Counted from the stretch's first letter, positions 9,485-20,805 are shown. The stretch is 64,000 nt of DNA from Thysanoteuthis rhombus (GCA_963457665.1 OY735206.1:51757368-51821367), one strand, 5' to 3'. Program-made: numbers and translations. The notes: generated by a model from the sequence alone, not told the origin.

Positions 9485-10475
9485 CTGTATTAATCTTTCT
9501 CTTTCTGTCTCTATCAGTCTATTTGCACTAGTCTTTCATCTATTTCTTTATCAGTCTAACTTTCTTTTTCCTGTCTGTGTCTCTCAACAGAAGTCTTTCT
9601 GTTTTTCTCTCTATATCAGACACTTTACACTAATCTTCTTTTTTTTCTCTCTCTCAGTGTATCTACGCATCTTTCTTTTTTCTATCAGTCTCTCTACATT
9701 GATCTTTCTCTCTTTCCTCTATCAGTCTCTCTAAACTAGTCTTTGTTTTTTCTCTTTCTATCAGTCTCTCAACAGTAGTCTTTCTTTTTTCTCTATTAGC
9801 CTCTCTACACTAGTCTTTCTTTCTTTTTTCTCTCTATCAGTCTCTCTACACTAATATTTCTTTTTTCCACTGTACCAGTCTCTCTTTTTTTCTCCACCAG
9901 TCTTTCTATAATGGTCTTTCTTTTTTTCTCTCTATCAGTCTCTCTACATTAGTCTTCTTTTTTTCCCTCTATCAGGCTCTTTACTCCAGTCTTCCTTTTT
10001 TGCTCTTTTTATCAGACTCTCTACATTAGTCTCTTTTTCCCCCTGTACACTAGTCTTTCTTCATTCTTCTCTCTATCAGTCTCTCTACAGTAGTCTTACT
10101 CTTTTTTCTCTCTTACTTTAGACTTTTTTTTGTATCTACATTAGTCTTCCTTTTCTCTCTCTATCAGTTTCTCTGCACTAGTCTTTCTTATTTTACTATA
10201 TCAGTCTGTATACATTAGTCAGCCCTTTTTTTTCTATATCACTCTCCCTACATTAGTTTTTCTCTTTTTTTCTCTCTCAGTCTCTGTACATTGGTCTTTC
10301 TCTTTTTTTCTCTATCAGTCTCTCTATTGTAGTCTCTCTTTTTTCTTTCCTCAAGTCTGTCAGCACAAGTTTCTTTTCTTCATATTTCTGTCTCTCAACT
10401 CTAGTCTCTTTTTTTCTTTTCTCTCTATCTCAGTCTCTCTACACTTGTTTTTCTTTCTTCCCTCTATGCATCTTT
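9485..10475. repeat. Pyrimidine-rich minisatellite, ~1 kb
   Basis: A degenerate tandem array built from units of roughly 35-45 bp around TATCAGTCTCTCTACACTAG plus TCTTTCTTTTTTCTCTC. More than twenty units can be followed by eye, with unit length varying through T-run changes. The plus strand is almost pure C/T outside the CACTAG core. A 76-codon Lys/Glu/Arg-rich minus-strand frame at 10360-10590 is a by-product of this composition. Confidence 0.9.
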
Positions 10476-10479
10476 CTCT

Positions 10480-12240
10480 TTTATCTACCTGTCTATTTTG
10501 TTTTTTGTTTGTTTTTCTTATTCTAGACTCATCTTTTTCTTTTTTATAATCTTCAGGGTGTCCATTAAAGCTAAAGTGAAACACAATCAAAATATGTACA
10601 ATAAAATAATGAGTAATCTTCTGAGATGTGACATTTCATAACTATAAAGTTTGGATATCTATGAAGTTTGTTCTGTTAGAAATGTCAGCTCATATCACGG
10701 CTGGCCAAGCAGGGACACACTCTAAGGATGGCATTTTTGCACCTGAACATATGCGTGATGAGACATAGGCCACTTGGCCAATAGATACAAGAAATATTTT
10801 ATGATTCAAACAAAGGATTTTGCTTATATCAATGAATCTACTTTGTATTTAGCCCTCTACAGGGATTTTCGTAATTAGAAGTTCTGGTCATGTGCCAAAA
10901 TAGGCCTTTTTTATCATATGACTGAAATGTGATCTGTTCATTACTTAATTATCTATGAACTAGCCGTTAGCTTTTATACAAAATTGTATTGTTTCCACCT
11001 TAGAAACAAAAAAAAACAATTCTTAAAATGACTGCAATGTGACTTGTTCATTACTTTATCTTTATGTATAAAAATGAATGTATGACAGTATATCAGTATG
11101 TTCCAAGGTTTCAGCCACAATTTTGCATCAAAGAAGCTGGAATTCTGCAGAGGTGTACATCTTTTCAATGCAAAAGTGATAGGCTATCTGACTTTTTCTG
11201 CCTGTCTATGTAAGTGGACCAGAATGTTTCTTTCAAGCTTTATTGAATTTCGCATATTTTGTAATAACAAATGAGGGACATAACTCATTTTTTTCAAATT
11301 TTATCAATTTTTTGCTCAAGGGGGAGCAACACTATTATTTTTCAAAATATTTCTGATAGATAAATATACATTTTGTCTTAACTACCTAACAGTGTTTTAG
11401 TACATTTTTACAATTTCATTTCATAACTTTTGTTTTAATATTTCCTTTTTTTAAAATAACATTCTAATATTTCCAGATGAATTTATTTATCAAATTCATC
11501 CATTTTTCAACAATATTTCAAGATATTAAAATTAGAATTAAAATATTTTGATATTCATCTCTACCAATAGAGCTGTGGAAGTTATGCTATTGTTATTGTA
11601 GATTTGTGTCTTGTAAGTTTGGTTAGTGCGTACATTTGCATATTTCATATATAATAACTGCAATATGATTGTATATTTCAAAATGTCACCACATGTATTT
11701 GCATTAAAAAAAAAAATGTATATTTATTTTCCCCTCTTATTACAATAAAGTGTCTGTGCCAAAAGGGTTAAAATTTAATTTCTGTACAGTTGTGAATTGT
11801 TTGTGTGGGATGAATGCACAATTTGCCCTTGAAGCAGTGGATCAGACATTGAAGGACATTAAGAAAAAACAGTAATATATAAAAAAAAAAATCAATATAA
11901 ACCAAGGCAATATATATAAACCAGAAGTCAACTTTTATTTAAACTCTATCGTTTTTCAGATTTAAAAATAAAAATGTCTGTTCTTAAAATAAGAAGTTTT
12001 GCATCTTTTTTTTCCCCCAAAAGGAATACAAACTGGTTCACACCACTGTGATGGTCAAGTATTATTTTTGTTTTGCATAAATATCTCTTTTCAACTTATA
12101 TGCAAACTTGAATTACATGTTTATTTTATAAAACTTTGATAAGGTGTGTTTATCATGTGCTTACACACATGCACACAGTAGATGATTTGGAGCATAAACA
12201 ATTTTGGTAACCTTAATTCTTACACTTGTTGGTTTGTATT
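10480..12240. other. AT-rich block, no gene recognised
   Basis: Open frames do not exceed about 64 codons and none looks protein-like. A-runs occur near 11706 and 11880. No inverted or direct terminal repeats were noticed. Confidence 0.5.
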
Positions 12241-12242
12241 TT

Positions 12243-12832
12243 ACATCTACCTAGGACAACGAATCTCCATGAGACCCTCAAAAGAGGAGGAAATCAAACA
12301 AAGAATCACTCTGGGATGGCAAGCCTTCAGCAGAGCAAGCTCAACTTTCAAGAACCAGATGACCCCAATAATCCTAAAAAGAAGAGTATACAACCAATGC
12401 ATTCTGCCGATAGTCACTTCTAGAGCTGAAACATGGAACCTAACCAAGAGACAGACTTACAAACTGAGAAACGTGCAGCGTGAGCATGAAAGAATCATGC
12501 TCAACCTTACATGGAGAGATCACAAGACAGCACAGTACATAAGAAAGAAAATGGGAGTCCGAGACATCATAGAAATTATCAAAAAACTAAAATGACCATG
12601 GGCAGGCCATGTTGCAAAAATGAAAGACAACCGATGGACTTCACGACTCACAACATGGATCCCCTGAGATCACATGAGAAACCGAGGATGACAGAACACA
12701 AGATAGAGAGATGAACTAGATGAATTCAGGAAATACTGGCTCTGCGACGCCTGTGATAGAGAATTGTGGCGAATCCTTGGGAAGGTCTATGTCCAACGGC
12801 GGACGTTAAAAGACTGATGATGATGATGATGA
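12243..12832 (+). mobile_element. RTE-like LINE 3' half, best-preserved coding copy
   Basis: From 12243 the plus strand reads IYLGQRISMRPSKEEEIKQR, then TLGWQAFSRASSTFKNQM, IPIILKRRVYNQCILPIV-type residues, RAETWNLTKRQTYKLRN, QREHERIMLNLTWRDHKTAQ and GVRDIIEIIKKLK, open to a stop at 12593. The normal continuation (WAGHVAKMKDNRW, then a frameshift, WRDELDEFRKYW and ILGKVYVQR) runs to a GATGATGATG tail ending at 12832. This is the C-terminal region behind the RT domain of RTE LINEs. RT and endonuclease are lost by 5' truncation, the commonest LINE fate. The first ~20 codons of the open frame (12182-12242) are flanking DNA. No reliable target duplication was found. Confidence 0.88.
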
Positions 12833-12854
12833 TTTACCTTTTAATCAACAGTTT

Positions 12855-13340
12855 TGAAATAGATTGTAGAAACCTTCTACCAAAACTGTCAACATATGTT
12901 TCTTGAGTTTGCAAGTTGGTCTGGCTGGCTGTGTATATATGTATCACATATGCAGGCTGCACCAATGGAGCTAGAGGGCTGGAAATTTATACATTTACTC
13001 CATATTATGTTTAGAGGGAAATATTTTGTGTTTTGTCTTTTGGATCTCTCCCAAATAGGTTTCTTGTGAAGTATCTGTTTAGAATGTAATTTTACGATAA
13101 AATGGTCCCCCAGTTTGTGTCCAGTAACATTCATGCTTCTTTTTAACAATTCAGATTTTTTAAGTGATCACTGCCCAACAAAAGTTGAGAGAAGTAACTT
13201 ATTAATTGATCACCTCTTTTCTCAATTTTTTCAATTGACCACCCCCAACAGAGTATGCTGCTTAAGGACCTTGGTCACAAACTTTTCTTGTCAAATCATG
13301 AATTCATGGTTCAAACCATACTGGTAGCATTTTCATCAAG
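12855..13340 (+). repeat. Unclassified dispersed repeat R1, near-longest copy
   Basis: One of at least seven copies (others: 19455, 26570, 30390, 35262, 41020, 42190, 51455). Landmarks in order are ACTGTCAACAT, GTTGGTCTGGCTGGCTG, CTGCACCAATGGAGCTAGAG, TTGTGTCCAGTAACATTCAT, AAGTGATCACTGCCCAACA, TTAATTGATCACC and TCAATTGACCACCCCCAACA. No coding capacity is shared between copies. The repeated, palindromic GTGATCAC-type sites are its most distinctive feature. It may be a non-autonomous DNA transposon, but I could not define terminal inverted repeats. Confidence 0.7.
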
Positions 13341-13604
13341 GTAACAATTTTACCACTAGGTGGCAGGACGTATATATTGGAGCTGGTGATCCATAATTTC
13401 CTAAGGAATGCCAGTTATGTTTGTTTTTGTTCTTTTGTTATTACACAGAATCCTTCAGAAGAAAAAGTACATTGATCAGAAAAGAAATATTTTGATGATT
13501 GTAGCTGAATGCATTATTGAAATCAATTTTTAGCAAAATGATTTTTTTCTGTCTGAATTTCTGAGATGGCAAATTATCATTACACATTGATTTATTTGAA
13601 CTGC

Positions 13605-13725
13605 TGTCTTCATCCTACTGAATACAAGGGCGCCTGAAGAGGGCCGGAGGGTAAAGTTTCTGAGGTATTGTGAATGTAAAAACAACCAAGATGAGGACAA
13701 TAGTTTGAATGAATCAATGTACAAA
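13605..13725 (+). repeat. Penelope-like tail fragment
   Basis: GCGCCTGAAGAGGGCCGGAG followed by AAAAACAACCAAGATGAGGA matches the outer half of the right arm of the fold-back element at 7041-7359 (CCTGATGAAGGCC, then AAAAACAACCAAGATGAGTA). Only the tail is recognisable; upstream body sequence is not. Confidence 0.5.
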
Positions 13726-13730
13726 ATGAT

Positions 13731-14335
13731 TTCCCTTAAAAATGAATTTAGGAATTAAATATGGCTTCTTTTGTTACATAGGCAACTGTGGCCACTTTTC
13801 AAGGAGTGCAAAAGGATATATTCGGAATATATCTTAGCGACAACCCTGGTACCAGCAAAGAAATATACCAGCTTTTTATATAGGTACATTAAGTTGGGAT
13901 TACATGAAAAAAAAAAATTTGAACAGCACCATTATCCTTTATCGACTATTCAAACACCCTCACCCAAGGTGAGAAGGCCTGGTCCTTGAGTGGAGGGATG
14001 CCCCATTTAATACCAATATCACCACCCCCAGCTGATTCCAATGCATTATTATACGGTTCACTGGTAAAATTCAAAAAATAATCTTTTTTAAATTGATTTT
14101 TCTAATACTCTCATTCAATAAATTAAAAAATTCAGGTTTATTTTATCAATTCATAAATCACTGCAAATGATGTATCTGAACCTTATCGTATACTGTACAA
14201 AAAATTGTGAACGTTAGTTAATGTATTGACTATTTTCACTGTTTTACATACTTTTGGCTGTTATTAGAAATGACTTCACCTTGTTTTGTAAATGTGGACA
14301 AGGATACATTTCTCTGTTTAATTTGCAGGTATATA
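13731..14335. other. AT-rich block, no gene recognised
   Basis: A 72-codon plus-strand frame (13771-13989) has no recognisable domain. Nothing else stands out. Confidence 0.5.
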
Positions 14336-14339
14336 AGGG

Positions 14340-14535
14340 ATGCTAGGGAACCTCATCATCATTGTGCAATGGTTAGTAAGCTGGTCTTGTAGCTCATTAT
14401 TACTGAGTAGTGAGTTTGAGCCTTACTGGGTAATCTACACTAGTGGTCTTGTGCAAAAGCTAAGCTTAGTAAATTCAATACATGTCAAAATGATCTGTAG
14501 AATCTAATCTGTAGAAAAGAGGCAAAGCTGTAAAA
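14340..14535 (+). mobile_element. tRNA-like SINE
   Basis: TTGTGCAATGGTTAGTAAGC resembles a tRNA D-arm/box A, and AGTGAG-TTTGAGC-CTTACT (14408-14427) forms a T-arm with a 7-nt loop and a box-B-like core. About 100 bp of unrelated body follows (ACTAGTGGTCTTGTGCAAAA...). The layout fits a tRNA-derived SINE. It directly precedes the mariner end fragment, so its 3' end is uncertain. Confidence 0.5.
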
Positions 14536-14539
14536 CCAG

Positions 14540-14654
14540 ACATCCCTCCATTGTAGTAACATTCACTCGGGTTGGTTGCAAAATTACATCAAGGCTGCAC
14601 AGCGAGTTCTTGGGATGTTCAAAAAAACTGGTTACTTTCCGGACAGATCTCATA
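14540..14654 (-). mobile_element. mariner end fragment
   Basis: TTACATCAAGGCTGCACAGC and the terminus ACTTTCCGGACAGATCTCAT match the right-hand ~100 bp and terminal inverted repeat of the mariner derivatives at 8436-8968 and 57188-57716. The rest of the element is missing. It abuts a (TA)n tract. Confidence 0.65.
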
Positions 14655-14765
14655 TATATATATATATATATATCCCGAAACATGTCTGGACCATTAACAT
14701 CTAAGGATTAATAAACCTTACTTCTGAACACTTTACTCCTGAGCCTGTCTCACTCTTTACAGTTC

Positions 14766-14815
<50 letters not shown>
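14651..14815. repeat. (TA)n tracts
   Basis: Two alternating TA tracts (14651-14672 and about 14769-14813) surround a short unique segment that contains CCCGAAACATGTCTGG. Such tracts are common tails or insertion targets of AT-specific elements here. Confidence 0.9.
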
Positions 14816-14817
<2 letters not shown>

Positions 14818-14829
14818 TTATTATTTTGG

Positions 14830-15910
14830 TATTTGTGGGGATACTGCCTGTCCGCATATTATCTATCAACATCATCTCTTTGATGCAAGGCTTTATACAT
14901 TGATATCAACTTCTTTGGTCTCTGATCCAATTTTCTAAGTTCTTCTCTTAACCTATTTATACCAATATTATTATTATTATCATATAAACATTTATGATGA
15001 AATGGAAATTTTTAATAGCATTTTTTCAAAAGAAAGCATACATGTAATTTTAGATGGAGTTATTTTTAGAAAACTCGAAATTGCATGTAAAATCCTGCTG
15101 AGATTTCTCAAATCACAGCATGTGTTTGATAATCTATGAAAAATCCCAATAGATATTCATTTATTCATCATTCGTAAAGAAATAGTTCTATCTTTATTTT
15201 ATTTGCAATCTCTATTCATGCTATCACCAAGCTTACATCTTTGAGTTAGTTCTGTATTTTTATGCTTGAATAAATATAAATACTTGTTTTAAAAGCTGCC
15301 CTCATCACGAATCATCAATACTTTAATGATAGTGGTGGGTTGTTGGGATATTATCAATGATTTTTGATGTTCTCATCATGTTGCAACATGTTAAAAGTGT
15401 GTTAGAACCATGCATATCCTGTTTCTTCTTTGGCCACCTTTCATGACTCAACTTGTTACCTCCTTTACATTCAATACAGAATACGGTTGAGCTCTTATAA
15501 GAGCCAATTAGGGTTTGTTTATTTGCGTTCTTCATGGAAACTTATTTATCCAGAAATGATGACAATGCAATTTTTGAATTAATTTGTCCTGTAGTTATTA
15601 ATTCAGCATTGCTTCATCTGGCACAAAGCCACAGGTGTGAGAATGGACTCCCATTGCAGCAATGGACTGCAAGACTAGCTTGCCAATCACTGCTCCATGG
15701 TGAAGCATGCTCTAAATCAAATAAGGAGCAATCTTTGTTTCATGAAATGAAATGTTAGAGCTTTACAAAAGGGAGCAAAATCACTTTCCACGTTGCATGA
15801 AACAAGAGGCAATTGTTTTTGTTTCAGTTTCTTGAATGATCCATCAAGAACCAAATCTTTGTTTGTAGTAATTTTGAGTTTTCATGGAGGCAAAGGGGCG
15901 AGTTTGATGA
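14830..15910. other. AT-rich block, no gene recognised
   Basis: Short ATT/TTA-rich patches occur at 14815-14825 and 14960-14985. Frames at 15323-15535 (minus) and 15534-15758 (plus), up to 74 codons, show no domain. I see no intron/exon signature around them. Confidence 0.45.
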
Positions 15911-15919
15911 TGTCTGAGA

Positions 15920-16020
15920 TGGACTGCCTTACAGGGCTAAAAAGCTCCAACTACCCTATTTACCCAGAGAGCAGGAGGGGTTAGATTCAGGCTTTTCCCA
16001 GTGGCATTAGAGCAAAGTGA
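15920..16020. repeat. Dispersed SINE-like block
   Basis: GATGGACTGCCTTACAGGGC, CTATTTACCCAGAGAGCAGG and CAGTGGCATTAGAGC align with the tandem pair at 51150-51405 (ATCTTACAGGGCTCAACAGT, CTATTTACCCATAGCCCGGA, GACATTAGTAGCC). It is a single copy here. Confidence 0.5.
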
Positions 16021-16282
16021 ATGTAAACTGGCCAGAGTTTAAAATCAGTTCACCATCTTTTAGAGATGATCTAGTGCCAATATCGAGGCATTTTTTCCAT
16101 GAAACTTTCCATTTAAAGCTCGCGTTTATTTGGATTCAAACACCAACTGCAAGTACTGGAAGAAACAAAATGGCTTCTCATGTGGCTATGATACTTTCAA
16201 TTAAGAATGATAGAGCATTGTCCAGAAACAATATTACCTTTCATAGTCATTTTCATTTTTGGAAAATAACTAAATTTCACAA

Positions 16283-16560
16283 TTAACTTTTCATCATCAT
16301 CACCACCACCACCACCACCACCACCATCATCATCGTCATCATCCTTTCAGCATCTGTCGTTAGACATAAACTTTCCCCAGGACTTGCCAGACCTCTCTAT
16401 CATGGGCGTGGCGGAACCAATATTTTCTAAACTTGTCTAGTTCATTGTGCCATCATATATTTTGCCCAGCCACAGTTTCACATCTGATCTTCTGGGAATC
16501 CACATTGAGAGTCGTGATGTCCGACCATGATGTCAATTGTTTTTCATCCCTTTCTGGATG
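16283..16560 (-). mobile_element. RTE-like LINE 3' end fragment
   Basis: In minus orientation: a mixed ATC/ACC triplet tail (16288-16345, including a (CAC)n expansion), then the complement of the 3' end (GTCGTTAGACATAAACTTTC; CAGGACTTGCCAGACCTCTC) up to the MKDNRW region near 16550. 5'-truncated and non-coding. Confidence 0.78.
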
Positions 16561-16564
16561 CATT

Positions 16565-17135
16565 AGGATGTAACTAAAGCTCACTTAGTTTTTGTACTAA
16601 CAGTGTTTAAATAAGATAGCTGAAATGCCATCTCTATATGGCTGTTACAGTCAGTAAACCCAGTATGTTAGCCATATGACTGTTTATCACAATTTGAAGA
16701 AATTAGAAAGAGTATCAAATGTTAGGCTCCCACGTGACCTGTCCATAGCAAATCACCAGCAATGTGCTGCTTGTTATGTGTCAAAGGTTTACTAGCTGCT
16801 CTGAATGCCTCTTTGGGACAGACTTGTTACTGAAGATGAATTCTTAGACACTTTGTTGAATGCCATCATCAGTGGCTCAATTGCGATGATGGACTTGTGC
16901 CCCACCCAAGGGGTGACCTTGATTTGAAGAAGATCTTGTTGAGTGTTTAGTGTGAAATATAGAGGATCATCCATCACAAACTTCTGAACAATAACTAGTC
17001 ACAGCTCAAGTTTACAACCAAAAGATTGGAAACAGCTAATGTTAAAAAAATGGGAGTAATATTGAAAAATAGGGTATTTAATGTTGAAAAATAGGGAGAG
17101 CTAATGGTAATGTTCTGATAAGTATATATATATAT
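16565..17135. other. AT-rich block, no gene recognised
   Basis: A 61-codon minus frame (16792-16977) is not recognisable. Short internal repeats of ATAGGG occur at 17065-17100. Nothing further was seen. Confidence 0.45.
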
Positions 17136-17141
17136 GTATAG

Positions 17142-17485
17142 TCTATATCATTAAGAAATGGGTGTGAAATCCAACAGAAGTAATAATAAATAACGTTATA
17201 TTATTTTGAAACTATTTGAAATGATCTCCCGATATTACACAGTGAATGTATCATTTAGCCTAGGCAACATGAATAGAATAAACAATTAGAGAAAATGGGG
17301 TTGCAGACTTGATACCAGCAGCAACCCAATCTTTTTCAATTGTTATATTGTACAGAAACTTCTTCAAAATGATCTCCGTTGTTACATGGTTAACATATCA
17401 TCTCAGATAAGTTTCTATACTATATAAAGCAATTTATAATTCATTCTGTCGGACTAAATACATCCATTTCTTGATATATCTGCCT
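17142..17485. repeat. Diverged fold-back repeat
   Basis: The left arm from ATATCATTAAGAAATGGGTG (17142 on) resembles the reverse complement of the right arm ending in ACATCCATTTCTTGATATAT (to 17485). The similarity extends inwards over GAAACTATTTGAAATGATCT versus the complement of AACTTCTTCAAAATGATCTC. Arms are about 120 bp with many mismatches. It may be an old palindromic MITE. Confidence 0.4.
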
Positions 17486-17639
17486 CCGGGTCTGAAGCGA
17501 AGGTTTTGACCACACCTAGCGGTACTGGAAGGGATTCGAGTCTGTAGCCACACTAAAGAGTTGTAATAAAACAAAACCAACACAGTTGCTGTGGATGACA
17601 CAATTATTAATTATATACATATAAGTGTGAGTGTGTGCA

Positions 17640-17860
17640 TGTGAGTGTGTGTGTGAGTGTGATTATTGTGGAGACAATTTATTTAGAGACATATTTCTTC
17701 AGGCACCAGAATCAACCAAGTAGCAAATAACAACCGATCATGTAAATGAATAAAGAAAATGAACACCACACAGGACTCAGACCCAAGTTCACCAGGAAAC
17801 AGTCTTAACATGACTCAGCTCTATTTACTGAGCTGAGAACACTTTCGCAAAGCAAGGGTT
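17640..17860 (-). mobile_element. tRNA-like SINE, copy A
   Basis: On the minus strand AGCTCAGTAAATAGAGCTGA (box A-like) and GAACTTGGGTCTGAGTCCTG (box B-like) are followed by a body ending ATAAATTGTCTCCACAATAA and a TCACAC-rich tail. The body's CCAGAATCAACCAAGTAGCA (plus strand, about 17710) recurs at 18060-18080, so the family is repeated locally. Confidence 0.5.
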
Positions 17861-18019
17861 CGAAATTGCGCACATAAACCACCCATCTCTCTATTCTGCA
17901 GTCATAGCCAAATATTTACATATATATATGTATATATATACATGAGTGTTCCCATTTCACCGACAGTATGTATGTATATATCATTAGATTGGACTGTATA
18001 TGTTCAACAGTATGAGATT

Positions 18020-18130
18020 GTTGTAGAGACAATTTATTTGGAAATGCATTTCGTCCGGTGCTAGAATTAACCAAGTGGCAAATTGAACAATAGACCAGGT
18101 ACAGTAAAAAAGAATATGAGCAATTGAACA
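18020..18130 (-). mobile_element. SINE body fragment, copy B
   Basis: GAGACAATTTATTTGGAAAT, TTCGTCCGGTGCTAG and AACCAAGTGGCAAAT match the body of the SINE at 17640-17860 over about 75 bp. The tRNA-like head is not present. Confidence 0.5.
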
Positions 18131-18134
18131 AAAA

Positions 18135-18690
18135 TTCCTTATTTCAAAATTATGGTCAGTCTAGCATTGTCTACTCCTCTGGAATGTAATTATTATTTCA
18201 TAAAGGAGATTTTGAACCAAGTGTAAAACTTTTTTTTTTATTTTTTTTTTTAATATGTATATTTTTAGAAGTAGAGGCTATTCTATTTTCAGCGTCAATT
18301 CATCTGTTTTATGTTTCCTTTTCCCCGAGTTGGGAACAGCAGAAATCTGTCCTATTTATCACCTGTCAGAAAAACAAAAAAATATAGTACAGATGAGAGC
18401 ACTGCAATATACCTTGGAAACTGTTTGAAAAATTTCAGAATTTTGGAGAATAAAATTACATTTTACATCTTATATTTGTTTATATCTGTTTATGTTTTTG
18501 CAACTATTTAAAAAGGTAAAATAGTGATATTTTATGCTTTGGGTGATTATAATAATGCATTCTGCTGCTACATAGCTGTACCAAGTGTATAAGGTGTGCA
18601 TCTTGAAGCAATTTATTACAGTTAGAGCTAACTCATATAATAGCATTTATTCAAGGAATATAAAAGACTGGGCAATGCCAGGTATTTCTG
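18135..18690. other. AT-rich block, no gene recognised
   Basis: T-runs occur at 18230-18252. Frames of 66-67 codons have no domain content. Confidence 0.45.

Positions 18691-18693
<3 letters not shown>

Positions 18694-18740
<47 letters not shown>
18694..18740. repeat. (TA)n tract
   Basis: An uninterrupted TA dinucleotide tract of about 23 units. Confidence 0.95.
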
Positions 18741-18742
<2 letters not shown>

Positions 18743-18820
18743 AAGAAGTAAGGATTTGCTACACAGACACGTTTATGTTTCTGCCTAGTTAGGGGCTTCT
18801 TCAGGTGAATGATTCAGTTT
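18741..18820 (-). repeat. Possible Penelope-like tail motif
   Basis: Read on the minus strand, CACCTGAAGAAGCCCCTAAC is followed by TAGGCAGAAACATAAACG. This CTGAAGAAG...GAAAC arrangement resembles the right end of the element at 7041-7359 (CTGATGAAG...GAAACG). It abuts a (TA)n tract. Body sequence cannot be traced. Confidence 0.35.
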
Positions 18821-18861
18821 ATTTTAGATCCCTATTTAGGACATTAGGGTATCTTCCATTT

Positions 18862-19054
18862 ATTATATATATACACACACACATATATATATTTTTTGTT
18901 TAGTGGTTGGTCTTTGCTTGTTATGTTTTTCTGTTTTATTTCGTGGGCATGCTGTGCTTGTGTTTATTTTAGATTAAAAAGCATTTTATGAAATAAACCC
19001 ATCACACATTGGATATTGAATTGTATTATGTTATATTGTATTCCTGATTTGTAT

Positions 19055-19100
<46 letters not shown>

Positions 19101-19260
19101 GAGAGAGAGAGATAAATAGGTAGATAGATAGAGAGAGAAATATATAACCTGAGTTTATAACACACATAAGTGACACATAGTCATAGATACTTTGGGACTA
19201 AATATAAAAATTGACTACAATATTTGTTCTTTCTAGCATTACAGGAAAAGTTTAAATGAC

Positions 19261-19351
<91 letters not shown>

Positions 19352-19352
19352 G
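18862..19352. repeat. Cluster of (TA)n, (CA)n and (GATA/GAGA)n tracts
   Basis: Tracts at 18862-18892 (TA/CA), 19060-19097 (TA), 19098-19140 (GA with GATA) and 19265-19352 (TA interrupted by TGTG). Open frames here encode only alternating Tyr-Ile and are not genes. Confidence 0.9.
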
Positions 19353-19454
19353 AGGGCTATAAATTTAAACAATAACTCCTCATTATGTCTGGAAAAGACT
19401 TTTTTTGTTTTCCCTAAATCCCCCCCCCACGCACACACTAAAAAAAAAGGTTTT

Positions 19455-19740
19455 TAGAGACATGTTCAATTTGCTTTGTAAGTTCACGTTAAATTGGTCC
19501 TTTAGTTTGTGTCTGGAAGCATTAAAATTTGTTTATTGAAAATTTAGACTTTTTTAGTGATTACTGCCTAATAAAAGGCAAGAGAAGTAATTTATTCATT
19601 GATCACCCATTTTTCAAATTTTTCAATTGATCACAAGAGCGCTGCCAAAAGAGCTTGGTCACATGACGGTTTCTATTGCAGGAATAACCAGACCTGTTTT
19701 TATTGCATTAGGTCATAAGACTCCATCGAGCAAGAGAAAT
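19455..19740 (+). repeat. Dispersed repeat R1, 3' part
   Basis: Matches R1 from GTAAGTTCACGTTAAATTGG through TTGTGTCTGGAAGCATT, TTAGTGATTACTGCC, TTCAATTGATCAC and TTGGTCACATGACGGTTTCT to ACCAGACCTGTTTTTATTG. The first half of the family consensus is missing. Confidence 0.65.
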
Positions 19741-19744
19741 ACCT

Positions 19745-20800
19745 TTTTATCCAGAATGAGTGTTATTGCTTTCAATGATGTGCCTATGCCAGCTATCAAT
19801 TAGAATGAACAGAATTCTGTCTTGCTATAATTGATTCTCTTTTTTGTCTAATACCCACTGACAACAGGTTAATGTTTTTTCAATAAAAGATGCAACAGGT
19901 GTGCATACATAATGAAAGAATTCTATCAATAAAAGATCTGGTGAAGATTCATTCATTTATTTCTTGTCACTCCCAGCCAAGTCAGTTAGTGGGTTCAGGG
20001 TTAATAGGGCGAGGGAAGAGGGCTTTTATTATTGCATGCAGTACATTTTCATACCATTTATCTACAGAATTATTGAGATACTGAAGAAATTTGGCACAAT
20101 TGTATGATGGGGGGGGCCCAAATTTGACTCATTTTATATACCAACATCACAATATTTGTTACAAACTAATTCTTTGTACAAATATTTTTTTTCTAACAAA
20201 ATAAATAAATACTTAGTTTTGATTAATCAAAGCAATATCAATGTAATTTGCCAACATTTATATGCATTCAAATTATCAAGAATGTTACTCAGTATGTATT
20301 TTGATCTGTTTTAATTTAGAATATTAAAAATACCACTATAAAATACTAAGTTGATATAATTCAATGTTTTGATTTGTTTTAGATTAATCAGAGCAGTGCC
20401 CATTCCAAAAGTGCATGTTTGGAAAGGGCCAGACTTTATCGTGGGGACAACTGAGCGTGGAGCTATTGAGTACGTGAAAATTGAGCGGAGAACCACTGAC
20501 AAATCTATATTACACTTTCTGCCATTAGTATTTTCAATCACATAATGATAATGTTGAAAATGAAAAAGATGTAAAAAAAAAAATATTTTTAATTATGCTA
20601 CGTGTCAAAGGACACTTTCAATGAAATATTTCTGGTTCACTAGCCTGTTATGTTAGAACTGATGTCGTTTGCTCAGCTCACCAGTTATAGGATCTTGAAA
20701 TTCATAGAAATTGTAGCTCTTGGTATGTACTTCATACAACAAAAAAAAAGCTTTTATTGAAAGTGCTTAAGGGGAAAAAAAGAAAAACCATTATTTGAAC
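19745..20800. other. AT-rich block, no gene recognised
   Basis: Frames up to 76 codons (20311-20541, minus) have no domain content. A G-run/C-run lies at 20110-20118. Nothing else was recognised. Confidence 0.45.
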
Positions 20801-20805
20801 AAAAA

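Noticed and set aside
9485-10475. CRISPR-like array
   Set aside because: Spacing and units are irregular, there are no unique spacers and the sequence is plainly eukaryotic; it is a minisatellite.
12182-12242. N-terminal 20 codons of the 12.2-kb frame as part of the LINE protein
   Set aside because: The family similarity begins at IYLGQR (12243); the upstream codons are flanking DNA.
18585-19457. Tyr/Ile repeat proteins
   Set aside because: Encoded by (TA)n tracts.
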